From Cytophagales bacterium (GTDB lineage: Bacteria; Bacteroidota; Bacteroidia; Cytophagales; Cyclobacteriaceae): a stretch of 64,000 nt of DNA. The stretch is from assembly GCA_017303805.1 (NCBI GenBank), contig JAFLBQ010000002.1, forward strand, positions 558,001 through 622,000. Reading direction: 5' to 3'. The translations under genes and the position numbers were made by a program. Positions 17,069 to 25,865 of the stretch are shown piece after piece; the first letter of the stretch is position 1, and each line of letters starts with the position of its first letter. A model generated the notes under the pieces. It ran no database searches. It worked only from the letters and a program-made list of their open reading frames with translations, and was not told where the DNA came from.

Positions 17069-17539
17069 ATGAAGCAGTTTTTTCTTAAATGGTATAGCTA
17101 CAATGCATGGGCCAACCGCAAGGTTATTCAATGCCTTGAGCGCCAATCCGTGACGGACGAAAAAATCCTTACGATAGTGGGCCATTTGGTAAGCGCCAAT
17201 TTTATCTGGCTAAACCGCATTAAAGGCTTACCTAAAAGCGAATTTAAACTATGGGGCGAGTATGCACTACCTCAATTAAAACAAATGGTAGAAGATGCCG
17301 ATGCCCAATGGATGGACTTTCTATTGCAGAACGAAGAATTTAACCGCGAGTTAAAGTACCATAATTATGTAGGCGATTATTTCGAGAGCAACGTAGAACA
17401 AATCATGATTCATTTGGTTAATCATGGCAGCTACCACCGCGGACAGGTAGCTATGTTGCTACGGCAAAAAGGTTTTGAGCCGGTAAATACTGATTATATT
17501 ACGTATGATCGGGTAGTAACCGGGCAGTTAAAAGATTGA
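17069..17539 (+). CDS. DinB family metalloenzyme-like protein
   Basis: A 156-residue four-helix-bundle protein of the DinB/YfiT class. It opens with FLKWYSYNAWANRKVIQCL, has the first metal His in TIVGHLVSANFIWL, and the HxxxHR pair in LVNHGSYHRGQVAMLLRQKG near residue 120, the usual three-His metal site. Members act as metal-dependent thiol transferases or hydrolases in varied pathways; the substrate here is unknown. A second DinB gene occurs at 43292. The hydrolase gene begins 29 bases downstream. Confidence 0.82.
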   Translation: MKQFFLKWYSYNAWANRKVIQCLERQSVTDEKILTIVGHLVSANFIWLNRIKGLPKSEFKLWGEYALPQLKQMVEDADAQWMDFLLQNEEFNRELKYHNYVGDYFESNVEQIMIHLVNHGSYHRGQVAMLLRQKGFEPVNTDYITYDRVVTGQLKD

Positions 17540-17568
17540 ATAATTCATTATCAAAAATTTGAAATCGC

Positions 17569-18423
17569 ATGAAAACCAAACTTACACTCTTGCTCTTGCT
17601 GGCCGGGTTTGCAGGTAGCGCCCAACAGCTTACATTGAATGATGGCATTAGCATTTGCCACACCACCGCAACCGACAAGTTTGCGCTGTTCGCCCAGGAC
17701 GATGAGTTCAACATGTCGCACCCAGATCCGCTCCCTTATATCCACGTAAGTGAAACGGGGAAGATGATTACATTTAAAACTCCTGACGGAAAAGAGGCAA
17801 GTGGGTATGTGCTGATGGCAAAATCCAAAACGAACAATTGGATTTTTGTATTTCAGGAATGGTGGGGCTTGAACGACCACATTAAGCGTGAAGCTGAAAA
17901 ACTATACACCGACCTGGGCAATGTAAATGTACTGGCGCTGGATATGTACGATGGCAAAGTGGCTACCGCCCGCGAAGATGCCGGAAAATATATGGGCGAG
18001 TTTAAACAAGATAGGGGCAATGCCATTGTAAAAGGAGCACTGGACTATGCCGGTAAAAATGCTAAAGTAGGAACCATAGGTTGGTGCTTTGGTGGCGGCC
18101 AATCCATGCAGGCCACATTAACAGCAGGCAAGCAAGCGGTAGCCTGTGTAATTTATTACGGCATGCCCGAAACGGATGTAGAGAGACTAAAGACATTAAA
18201 TGCCGATGTGTTGAACATCTGGCCCACTCAAGACCAATGGATAAATAAAGAGGTTACCGATAATTTTGAAGCAAACATGAAGGCGGCCGGTAAGAAACTA
18301 ACAACCCAGGCTTACGATGCCGATCATGCCTTCGCCAATCCAAGCAACCCAAAGTTTAATCAAGAATTTACTGCCGATGCGTACAAGCACACCCTTGCCT
18401 TTTTTAAGGCAAGACTGAAGTAA
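17569..18423 (+). CDS. Secreted dienelactone hydrolase family protein
   Basis: A 284-residue alpha/beta hydrolase exported by a signal peptide (MKTKLTLLLLLAGFAGSAQ). The catalytic triad of the family is visible: Cys173 in GWCFGGGQ, Asp222 in WPTQDQWIN and His253 in DADHAFAN. The substrate-side segment EWWGLNDHIKREA is also typical. Dienelactone hydrolases open lactone rings in aromatic degradation, but many homologues act on other esters and no aromatic pathway genes are near. A strong hairpin at 18440-18478 ends the transcript. Confidence 0.87.
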   Translation: MKTKLTLLLLLAGFAGSAQQLTLNDGISICHTTATDKFALFAQDDEFNMSHPDPLPYIHVSETGKMITFKTPDGKEASGYVLMAKSKTNNWIFVFQEWWGLNDHIKREAEKLYTDLGNVNVLALDMYDGKVATAREDAGKYMGEFKQDRGNAIVKGALDYAGKNAKVGTIGWCFGGGQSMQATLTAGKQAVACVIYYGMPETDVERLKTLNADVLNIWPTQDQWINKEVTDNFEANMKAAGKKLTTQAYDADHAFANPSNPKFNQEFTADAYKHTLAFFKARLK

Positions 18424-18439
18424 GTCTTTGTGCGGTACT

Positions 18440-18478
18440 GTTGAAGATTTGAAAGAACTGCTTTTTCGAATCTTCAAC
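18440..18478. terminator. Bidirectional intrinsic terminator
   Basis: GTTGAAGATT at 18440-18449 pairs perfectly with AATCTTCAAC at 18469-18478; inside, GAAA at 18451-18454 pairs with TTTC at 18464-18467. The long stem lies between the convergent hydrolase and CBS genes, so it can serve both. Confidence 0.7.
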
Positions 18479-18492
18479 CTTACCAATCACCA

Positions 18493-18918
18493 TCAATATT
18501 GCTGCAGCATGTACTTTATTACATCGGTAGTAGTAACAATGCCCACCAGTTTGGTTTCGTCTTTGTTATCAACCACCGGCAAGGCATGAAACTCTTCGGT
18601 AGATAGAATTTCGGCCACGTGTTTAATTGTATTGTTAGCTTTAACCACGCGCGGCCGGTGCGACATTACCTGCGAAATTGTTAACATATCGAACACGGCC
18701 TCATCGGCATCTTCCTGGCCGGCAAATAAACTACTAAAAGTTAATCGGTTCAGGTCTGTTTTACTTAACATACCTACCAATTGGCCGCCATAAATAACCG
18801 GTACGTGGCGAATGTTGTGCTTGCGAATAAGATCGCGCACATCGGTTAGCTTATCTTCCATTTGCACCACGTGCAGGTTGCGGGTCATAATGGTGTTTAC
18901 AAGTTCGCGCTGTCTCAT
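18493..18918 (-). CDS. CBS-domain pair protein
   Basis: A 141-residue protein made of two CBS domains, which bind adenine nucleotides and act as sensors. The first covers about residues 8-65 (MTRNLHVVQMEDKLTDVRDL, IRHVPVIYGGQLVGMLSKTD), the second 80-141 (MSHRPRVVKANNTIKHVAEI, FHALPVVDNKDETKLVGIVT). No transporter or enzyme domain is attached. It might modulate another protein, but its partner cannot be inferred. Ends at the shared hairpin. Confidence 0.88.
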   Translation of the reverse strand: MRQRELVNTIMTRNLHVVQMEDKLTDVRDLIRKHNIRHVPVIYGGQLVGMLSKTDLNRLTFSSLFAGQEDADEAVFDMLTISQVMSHRPRVVKANNTIKHVAEILSTEEFHALPVVDNKDETKLVGIVTTTDVIKYMLQQY

Positions 18919-19024
18919 AACGAATGGGGTTAAGAATAAAGTGATTTCGTTTTTCTTTTAACGAAAGCTCACCGTTCGCTTAACCCCATCCAATGAGCGC
19001 GGTCAGATTAAAGTATGATTTCTG

Positions 19025-20671
19025 TCATTCCCAAATTACGATGCCGGGCTGCGTATGATACCAGCTGGGATATTTCGGTAAGTGAATCTTCCCCACTTCA
19101 TTGCGCTTTACTTTCAAGGTGGGTGTAAGTAGCCCGTTCTCAACACTCCAGTCTGTTTTCATAATTACTACCTTCTCCAACTTTTCGTACGTTTCCAATT
19201 CCGGGTTAATGCCGGCTACGGAATCCTCAAGGCTTTTTATCAATGCTTCTTTTGATTTTTCTTTTCCTGCCGGAGAAAGTACTACCAAAGCGATAGGTTG
19301 TGGAATGCCCATGCCCACTACGCACACCTGGTCTATATCGGTGTTAGCCAATAACTTCAATTCAATAGGCGTGGGCGCGATATATTTTCCTTTATCGGTC
19401 TTAAACTGATCTTTTACTCTGCCGGTAATTTTCAAAAACCCATCGCTCGAAATTTCGCCCTGATCTCCGGTTTTCAGGTAGCCCTCATCGTCAAAAAGTT
19501 CTTTGGTTAACTCCGGCTCTTTGTAATAACCCAGCGTAAGCCCCGGGCATTTTACCCGAATCTCTCCACCATCGGCAATTTTTACCTGTAACCCTTTAAA
19601 AGGCGTTCCTACCGTACCGTGCCGGTTGGCTTCGTTGCGATTAAAGTGTGCATATACACAATCTTCCGTCATGCCATAGGCTTGCAAAATGCGAACGCCT
19701 AATTTCTCGTACCACTGTAACAGATCAACAGAAATAGGCGCGGCCCCGCTAAATATTTGTTGCGCTCGGCTAAGCCCGATTCCCTTTTTGATTTTGTTTT
19801 TTATCAGCGAACTCACTACCGGAATCTTCAACAACGTATCTAATTTTTTCTGTGGAAGTTTTTGTAAGATTTTTTCCTGAAACTTGGCCCAGATGCGCGG
19901 TACAGCAAAGAAGTGCGTGGGTTGGGTATCGGCCAGATTTTTAGGAAATGATTCCAGCGTTTCCGGAAAGGTAAAGCTTCCGCCCTGGTAAACCCCCATC
20001 AATTCAATGCCCATGCGTTCTGCAATGTGGCTCATGGGCAAATAGGAAAACAACGTGGGATGCATCTGAATCCCTAATTCGCTGGTGCCTTGCCGGATGG
20101 TGCTATCAAAAGCAGCCACCGAATGCATTACGCCTTTTGGTTTGCCGGTTGTGCCCGAAGTGTACATAATGGTTAGCAGATCTTCACCTTTCCAGGAATG
20201 AGGTTCGCGCAGTGGTTCAAATTTGGTAAGCCATTCTTCCCACAGATGTGTGGCGTTGGTTCCATACGTAGAAATACCAAGTGTAATCACATTTGCTGGA
20301 ATGCCGGCTTTCTGTTCTTCATAATTATCCAGCTTACCCGCAATAATCAATTTAGAACCGCTATGCTCAACAATCTGCTGAATAGAAGCGGCTGTTAGTG
20401 TTGCATAGAGCGGAACAGAAACATAGCCGGCCATCATTATGGCCAGGTCGGCCATTACCCAATGGGCACAGTTTTTAGATATAAGGGCTATGTTGCTTCC
20501 TTGTGGGAAGTTGAATGATTTTAACCCGGAAGCGATGCGCCTGATTTCATCCCCGGCTTGTTGATACGTCCACGTTTTCCATTGGCCGTTGAGAGGCTGT
20601 CGCAAAAAAAGCTGAGCAGGGATTTCCTTCTCCCACCTCAGAAACTGAAGCAGAGGAGTGCTTGCATTCAT
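19025..20671 (-). CDS. Long-chain fatty acid-CoA ligase (AMP-forming)
   Basis: A 548-residue acyl-adenylate-forming enzyme that activates fatty acids to acyl-CoA for beta-oxidation or lipid synthesis. The AMP-binding motif is TIMYTSGTTGKPKGVMHS near residue 168, followed by LFSYLPMSHIAERM, the motif QAYGMTEDCVYAHF near residue 335, and the hinge YLKTGDQGEISSDGFLKITG with the GRVKDQFKTDKGKYI segment near residue 415. The architecture matches the FAA/FadD15-like group. It is monocistronic, with a partly matching TAGACTTTG sequence upstream. Confidence 0.9.
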   Translation of the reverse strand: MNASTPLLQFLRWEKEIPAQLFLRQPLNGQWKTWTYQQAGDEIRRIASGLKSFNFPQGSNIALISKNCAHWVMADLAIMMAGYVSVPLYATLTAASIQQIVEHSGSKLIIAGKLDNYEEQKAGIPANVITLGISTYGTNATHLWEEWLTKFEPLREPHSWKGEDLLTIMYTSGTTGKPKGVMHSVAAFDSTIRQGTSELGIQMHPTLFSYLPMSHIAERMGIELMGVYQGGSFTFPETLESFPKNLADTQPTHFFAVPRIWAKFQEKILQKLPQKKLDTLLKIPVVSSLIKNKIKKGIGLSRAQQIFSGAAPISVDLLQWYEKLGVRILQAYGMTEDCVYAHFNRNEANRHGTVGTPFKGLQVKIADGGEIRVKCPGLTLGYYKEPELTKELFDDEGYLKTGDQGEISSDGFLKITGRVKDQFKTDKGKYIAPTPIELKLLANTDIDQVCVVGMGIPQPIALVVLSPAGKEKSKEALIKSLEDSVAGINPELETYEKLEKVVIMKTDWSVENGLLTPTLKVKRNEVGKIHLPKYPSWYHTQPGIVIWE

Positions 20672-20791
20672 AGGTTTTGGGGTTTAAGCAAAGTCTATTT
20701 AGCAATATAAATGCAGAAACAAAAGCTTATGCGAATAAATGGCGCGTGCACTTCAACACAAGCGCCTTTATACTAAAGTCAAGTTGAATTT

Positions 20792-21694
20792 CTAGAAACT
20801 TCTAACGGTTTGCAGATCGTGAAAGTTGAGTACTCCAAACCGCACACCGAGTGTTACTTCGTGCGTAGTAAAGTGTGTGCCCACCGATTTGCCAGAGGGT
20901 AATTCAAAGGCATAGGCAAACCGTAGGTTATCGCCCAGGTTAATTTGAGCAAATGTTCCGAAGGTGTTGAGGTTTCGGGTAAAAAAACCGAGCGAATAAC
21001 TATCATCTACTTTAAGCGAAGCGGCATAGTCGAACGATACAGGCGCACCGCTTACCATGCGTGCCATTACCCAAGGTTTTACTTTTATGCGGTACGAAAG
21101 CTGAAATACATAAGCCGCGAGCGCATAGGCATGTTGATTGTATAACGTGGTGCTGTATTGTTCAACAAGGTTGGAAGCCTTAAGTAATTTAGGCACGGAA
21201 AGGCCCACCATAAATTTTTCACTTCTCAAAATTAACCCAGTACCCAGATTTGGTTTCCATTCGCTTTGATTTACAAACTTACCATCGGCCGGGTTGAAGG
21301 TTACCTCCGAGTAATCGGTTTGATAGTTAACCAGCCCGCCTTGTAATCCAAACGAAAGTTTTAAATCGGTGCTTAGGGGCAAATGATAACCGTAAGTAAA
21401 GGTTACTTCCGTTGTTTTATCGGCTCCTACCTGGTCTTGTAATAAAATTAAGCCTGTGCCCATACGATTATTTGATAAGGCCATGTGTGCGTTGGCATTC
21501 ATGGTTACGGGGCTGCCCTCAAACCCAGCCCACTGTTTGCGGTACATTACCGATGCATTTAAATCGGTAGTGCTGCCAGTATAGGCTGGATTTATCAATA
21601 GCGGATTGTTGATGTACTGAGAATAGAGCGGATCTTGCTGGGCCATTGCACCGACACTAAAGGCAAGTGATAAAATCAAACAAAGGTTTTTCAT
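20792..21694 (-). CDS. Type IX secretion PorP/SprF family membrane protein
   Basis: A 300-residue outer membrane beta-barrel of the PorP/SprF family, which anchors CHU_C-type proteins at the surface through the type IX system. The signal peptide is MKNLCLILSLAFSVGAMAQ, followed at once by the family signature DPLYSQYINNPLLINPAYTGS. The rest alternates polar and hydrophobic residues and ends VTLGVRFGVLNFHDLQTV. It is the last gene of a four-gene operon, 3 bases after the CHU_C protein gene, its likely partner. Confidence 0.92.
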   Translation of the reverse strand: MKNLCLILSLAFSVGAMAQQDPLYSQYINNPLLINPAYTGSTTDLNASVMYRKQWAGFEGSPVTMNANAHMALSNNRMGTGLILLQDQVGADKTTEVTFTYGYHLPLSTDLKLSFGLQGGLVNYQTDYSEVTFNPADGKFVNQSEWKPNLGTGLILRSEKFMVGLSVPKLLKASNLVEQYSTTLYNQHAYALAAYVFQLSYRIKVKPWVMARMVSGAPVSFDYAASLKVDDSYSLGFFTRNLNTFGTFAQINLGDNLRFAYAFELPSGKSVGTHFTTHEVTLGVRFGVLNFHDLQTVRSF

Positions 21695-21697
21695 TCG

Positions 21698-23974
21698 CTA
21701 ACGCTTTAAGGTTATAAAACCAGAAACAGGATTGCCTTGCTGAAATTCTATTATATAAAAGTAAGTACCCGAAGGCAATTCTTTACCCTGGCTGGTTTGG
21801 CCACCAAAAACGCGAGTAGTATTGTTGTACCCCTCAATTTCAGATACTGCATCACCCCAGCGATTGAAAATAGTTACTTTATTATTCAATGCACCTTCTA
21901 TCACATCAATATAGCGGATCTCCATAAAATCATTTAAACCATCGCCATCGGGTGTAATGCCATTAAATACTACTACTTCGCCCACTACGTGTATTTCTAC
22001 AACTTGCTGTACACAAGCCCCTGCCAGATCGCAAGCTTCCAGTGTAATTCTATCAGTTCCCGTAAAGGGTATGCCCGAATAGTCTATTTGCAAAAAATAG
22101 GCGGCATCGATGTAGGCTGCAACTCCGCGTGCGGTTTGATTATTGATTACGCGAAGGGTGGAAAAATCCAGGTTATTGTCAGGGTCGCTGATCAGTTGGG
22201 TAAGGTCTGCTTCAACTCGCCCTTCTATTCTGGCCGCCAGGGGCGTGGCCGCTACAACCGGGGGCTGGTTTCCCGGGCTTGTTCCGCACGGAGGAGTTAA
22301 CACATTAACTACAACCGGATCGGAAGGAAAGCTTGGACACCCGGTACCGGTTGTTTTTACGATTAAATAATAAACTCCGGTTTGAGTAACGGTTATAGTT
22401 TGAGTTGTGGCTCCGTTTGACCATAGGTATTGAAATCCGACAGGGCCCGATAATTCTACACTTCCGCTACCACAAATGGTGGTGTTACCCGAAACAGTAA
22501 CTATCGGTCTGGTTGGAGCGGCTATCACCTCTACCAGCACGTCATCGGATGATACACTCTGGCAAGTTCCATTTCCGGTTTTTACTGAGTAAGTACCACT
22601 TTGTGTTACCAATATCTGTTGTGTGGTTTCACCGGTTGACCACAAATAAGTAGCAAAGCCTGTTGGTGCCGAAAGAAAAACAAAGCTCCCTTCGCAAAAA
22701 CTAATGGTGCCATAAGGGTTTATTGCAGGTTTAGCAATTACAGTAACGGTAGCAGTTACTGTTACTCTGGCGCTTTCGCATGCGGTGGCCGGGTCGAAAA
22801 TACTTACATAATAATTTCTTGTGGCTGGTAACGGAGGAGTTGTAAAGGCGGCACCTGTAAATACCAATGTATTGGCAACAGGGTCATCGTACCACCGGTA
22901 TTGTTGAGCCCCGGTGGCCCCCGTTGCGGTTAAGGTAACTTCACCGGCATCACACCGCGATTGGTTAGGTGCAACCGGAGCAGGAGGGGGTGTGCAATTG
23001 GAAATGGTAAAAAGCGAAGTAACAATATCGCTCCAATAACCTTTGTCGTCTTTTGCACGAACACCCAGCACATGATTGCCCGAAGGAATTCCCGTAAGGT
23101 TAATGGCTACGGGTAGGTTGATGGATGAAGCCGGAGTAAAGCTTATACTTTGCCCTAAACCAAAGCCTGGGTCGGTATCTATAAAATACTCTATGCGCAC
23201 CAGGTTTTGCGCAGCTAACTCACTGGTTGGAATTATATAAAATGAGGCCACATACGCGTGACTCCATGCGGCAGAGGAGGTATTGCTCTTGTAGCGTACA
23301 ATCAGTTTATGAAAGCCAGCCGATAATCCGGTAACAGGAATGGCAAAAGAATTGTTTTGATTTGCTGCCGCGGGTACGGTTAGGGCTACCCCATTGCCGG
23401 GTCCGGGGTCGGCATCAAAAAAGTATTCTGCTTTGGTAAGGTTACTGGGGCCTGCCGGAACCACGGGCGGTACGATGTAAAACGATTGCGCATGCACCAA
23501 GGCCCAACGGGTTGTATTATCCTTGGTGCGCACGTGTAGCGTGTGAAACCCCGGTGCTAAGGATGATATGGGTACAGCCAATGAAGTGTTGATGGCGGGC
23601 GCAGCTGCAATGGGAATATTGATCCCGTTGCCGTTACCGGGATCGGAGTCAAAAAAGTATTCGGCCTTTACAAGATTAATTGCGGGAGTAGTTGCAACCG
23701 GAGGTATTATGTAAAAAGCCTGGTACATGGCGTGGCTCCAATATCCTGTAATGCTGGAGCGGGTTCTGAAACCCATAATATGAAAGCCATTACTTAACGA
23801 AGTAGTTGGGATGTTAAAATTAAAGTTTACAGAAACTGCGGGTGAGCTTACTGCAACAGAAATTCCGTTACCCGGGCCGGGATCCGTATCAATAAAATAT
23901 TCAGCCCGGTTAATAACCTGAGCTTGCGCCCAAATACTTAACAAAGTGAATAGTAAAGTCTTAATGATCCGCAT
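21698..23974 (-). CDS. Type IX-exported repeat protein with CHU_C gliding C-terminal domain
   Basis: A 758-residue surface protein. After the signal peptide (MRIIKTLLFTLLSIWAQAQ) come four copies of a module of about 79 residues at 22-90, 101-169, 180-249 and 259-325, each with EYF(I/F)D(T/S/A)DPG and a SFYI-type end. Ig/PKD-like domains fill 330-560, with the SGNTTICGSGSVELSGP type of repeat, and the C-terminal CHU_C sorting domain starts near 680 (FNGITPDGDGLNDFMEI, TIFNRWGDAV, LPSGTYFYIIEF). That domain directs export by the type IX system. PorP/SprF follows 3 bases later. The start at ATG 23974 is preferred to an upstream TTG. Confidence 0.88.
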   Translation of the reverse strand: MRIIKTLLFTLLSIWAQAQVINRAEYFIDTDPGPGNGISVAVSSPAVSVNFNFNIPTTSLSNGFHIMGFRTRSSITGYWSHAMYQAFYIIPPVATTPAINLVKAEYFFDSDPGNGNGINIPIAAAPAINTSLAVPISSLAPGFHTLHVRTKDNTTRWALVHAQSFYIVPPVVPAGPSNLTKAEYFFDADPGPGNGVALTVPAAANQNNSFAIPVTGLSAGFHKLIVRYKSNTSSAAWSHAYVASFYIIPTSELAAQNLVRIEYFIDTDPGFGLGQSISFTPASSINLPVAINLTGIPSGNHVLGVRAKDDKGYWSDIVTSLFTISNCTPPPAPVAPNQSRCDAGEVTLTATGATGAQQYRWYDDPVANTLVFTGAAFTTPPLPATRNYYVSIFDPATACESARVTVTATVTVIAKPAINPYGTISFCEGSFVFLSAPTGFATYLWSTGETTQQILVTQSGTYSVKTGNGTCQSVSSDDVLVEVIAAPTRPIVTVSGNTTICGSGSVELSGPVGFQYLWSNGATTQTITVTQTGVYYLIVKTTGTGCPSFPSDPVVVNVLTPPCGTSPGNQPPVVAATPLAARIEGRVEADLTQLISDPDNNLDFSTLRVINNQTARGVAAYIDAAYFLQIDYSGIPFTGTDRITLEACDLAGACVQQVVEIHVVGEVVVFNGITPDGDGLNDFMEIRYIDVIEGALNNKVTIFNRWGDAVSEIEGYNNTTRVFGGQTSQGKELPSGTYFYIIEFQQGNPVSGFITLKR

Positions 23975-23993
23975 AACCAAACGCGTAGGGTGC

Positions 23994-25130
23994 TTAGTTA
24001 TTTATGGTTGCCTTTACGTTTACATTCAGTGTTCCGTTAACCGGAACGGTAGCATTTTGAATATTCAATTCAGTTACCTGTGGTATGGGTGGCATAGGAC
24101 TGGTGTCGAAACCGGAGCCTACTGCACCTCCGCTGGGAAAGGGATACGATCCGCCATAAATTCCTAGATCGGTACCATCGGTGCCCGCATTTTTACCGGG
24201 CGAGGAGGCTTGCAACCTGTAATTAGACGCGGCCACATAATTGTTAAAATTGGAAACGCTGGCATAGAGTGGATCTTGCCCGACAACATTACCCGCTCCG
24301 AAGTTACTACCGCCCCCTGTACCGGTATAAGTATTTACAAAATTGGTTGCCGGAGTGTAGGTTGAAGGATCGGCAATGGTAGTTTGATTGGATAGATTAT
24401 TATTAAAGGTACAAAGTACCGGCCCACTCGTACTCCCATAGAATAGGGTTCCGGAAGTACGGGTAAAAATGTTGTTGGTTATAATAATGTTGAAGGTTTG
24501 AAAAAGATTGTTTGCTCCAAAGAAAAGGTTATGATCTACAATTATTGTATTGCTGTTGAAGCCATACAAGTATGCATTAGCATTGCTAAATATATTGTTT
24601 GCCAACACCAGATTAGTGGTTGATAGGGAAGTGCGGGAGCCTGCCCCGCCATACAGGTACGAGTCAAAGATATTATTATAAAGCACCCAACCGTCTGCAT
24701 AACCGGTGGGTGAGCCACCCGCTAAGTTCAGGTATTGGGTAAACCGGCATCTGAAAATACGAATGTTGTTAGACATTAACCCGACTATATCTAAACGGCC
24801 GGTAAGCACCCCGGTAATAACCGAACCACTGGCATTACTAGAACCGGAATCTCTGAACAAATCAATATTAATGATGTTGGTGGGCTGCCCGAATTGATTA
24901 TTTGGGTTATGGCCGGCACCAATAACAACTAACCGTTTGCTGATGGTAATAGCCGGGTACTGGAAGGGTGACCCATACATGTAAATGGTGTCGCCATTAA
25001 CTGAAGCTGTTTGCGCAGCGGCAAAGGTTGTAAACTGTGCGGGCCGGGTAGGATTATTGCTTACTGTACGAACAGTAGCGTGTGCACCAGCCGTAAAAAT
25101 CATCGCTAAACTAAACAGTAGGTATTTCAT
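23994..25130 (-). CDS. Secreted right-handed beta-helix-like protein
   Basis: A 378-residue exported protein with signal peptide MKYLLFSLAMIFTAGAHA. The body has many short strands rich in Asn, Ile and Gly (NNIRIFRCRF, WVLYNNIFDS, LVLANNIFSN, IIVDHNLFFG, IIITNNIFTR) that fit parallel beta-helix coils such as those of surface carbohydrate-active or adhesive proteins. No catalytic motif is certain. The C-terminus ends in a short Ala/Thr/Val segment (PVNGTLNVNVKATINN) without a CHU_C domain. It is second in the operon, 11 bases after the lipoprotein gene. Confidence 0.75.
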   Translation of the reverse strand: MKYLLFSLAMIFTAGAHATVRTVSNNPTRPAQFTTFAAAQTASVNGDTIYMYGSPFQYPAITISKRLVVIGAGHNPNNQFGQPTNIINIDLFRDSGSSNASGSVITGVLTGRLDIVGLMSNNIRIFRCRFTQYLNLAGGSPTGYADGWVLYNNIFDSYLYGGAGSRTSLSTTNLVLANNIFSNANAYLYGFNSNTIIVDHNLFFGANNLFQTFNIIITNNIFTRTSGTLFYGSTSGPVLCTFNNNLSNQTTIADPSTYTPATNFVNTYTGTGGGSNFGAGNVVGQDPLYASVSNFNNYVAASNYRLQASSPGKNAGTDGTDLGIYGGSYPFPSGGAVGSGFDTSPMPPIPQVTELNIQNATVPVNGTLNVNVKATINN

Positions 25131-25141
25131 ATCTCCGGAGT

Positions 25142-25651
25142 TTATTCTTTCACTTTAAATTTCAGCGTTGTTACAAGTTCGGCATCGCTGTTTTTATCGA
25201 ACACGCGTACTTTGCAATTATAACTCTGGCCGGCTTGCATGGGCTCGCCCACAGTAACGGAACCTCGTAATACGCTCGCTGTCTCTGCTTCAAAGCCATC
25301 AGTATAAGAACTGAATAAGTCCGCTTCATTTAAAATGAAGTTGCCGGCTTCGTCTGTAACCTCCATCGAAAGACCCGGAAACACTTTGCCTTCTTTCTGA
25401 GTGTAGTTTGCAACCCCCTCGTACACTACCGAAAACTTTGAGTTAAGCGGCAGCTCGTTGCTGCCAAGTTGTTGATCATCGGCATTCACCAGGTAAATAT
25501 TTTCTACAGCAAAACCAGAATAGGTGGTTTTTGCCCCTGTGCGCAGGTCTGCTTTTACGCCTTTCGAAAATCCGATACTAAAACCATCTTTTCCGGTATT
25601 GGAGCAAGCGGCCAAGGCAATTAGTAGTGCGATGCAGAATGTTGTTTTCAT
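25142..25651 (-). CDS. Putative outer membrane lipoprotein
   Basis: A 169-residue protein with a lipoprotein signal, MKTTFCIALLIALAAC, and lipobox LAAC at residues 13-16. The mature part is beta-rich (IYLVNADDQQLGSNELPLNS, FSVVYEGVANY, YNCKVRVFDKNSDAELVT) and I recognise no family. It is first in the operon with the beta-helix, CHU_C and PorP/SprF genes, so a role in the same surface complex is plausible. A stem-loop at 25679-25703 precedes it. Confidence 0.72.
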   Translation of the reverse strand: MKTTFCIALLIALAACSNTGKDGFSIGFSKGVKADLRTGAKTTYSGFAVENIYLVNADDQQLGSNELPLNSKFSVVYEGVANYTQKEGKVFPGLSMEVTDEAGNFILNEADLFSSYTDGFEAETASVLRGSVTVGEPMQAGQSYNCKVRVFDKNSDAELVTTLKFKVKE

Positions 25652-25678
25652 AGTGTTAGGTTGTTCATGGTAAAAATA

Positions 25679-25703
25679 GGAAGGAGTTACACCGCCTCCT
25701 TCC
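25679..25703. other. Stem-loop in the leader of the surface operon
   Basis: GGAAGGAG at 25679-25686 pairs perfectly with CTCCTTCC at 25696-25703. The hairpin lies 28 bases upstream of the lipoprotein start on its transcript strand and is followed on the plus side by a small CCCT/AGGG pair and a T run. It may be a leader structure or a terminator-like element between divergent genes. Confidence 0.4.
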
Positions 25704-25865
25704 CCTAAAAGAGGGATTTTTTAGCCCAAAGAAATCTGCTTATTTGGAATTTGGCAGTCAAGTTTTAAAGGTCAATTTTAACGCTCTAATTCTTGAAAAG
25801 CTCTTAGAAGTAAAATCACCGAAAACAGGGAAATTTCTCTTATTATTAATTCAGTTCTTTACTTT

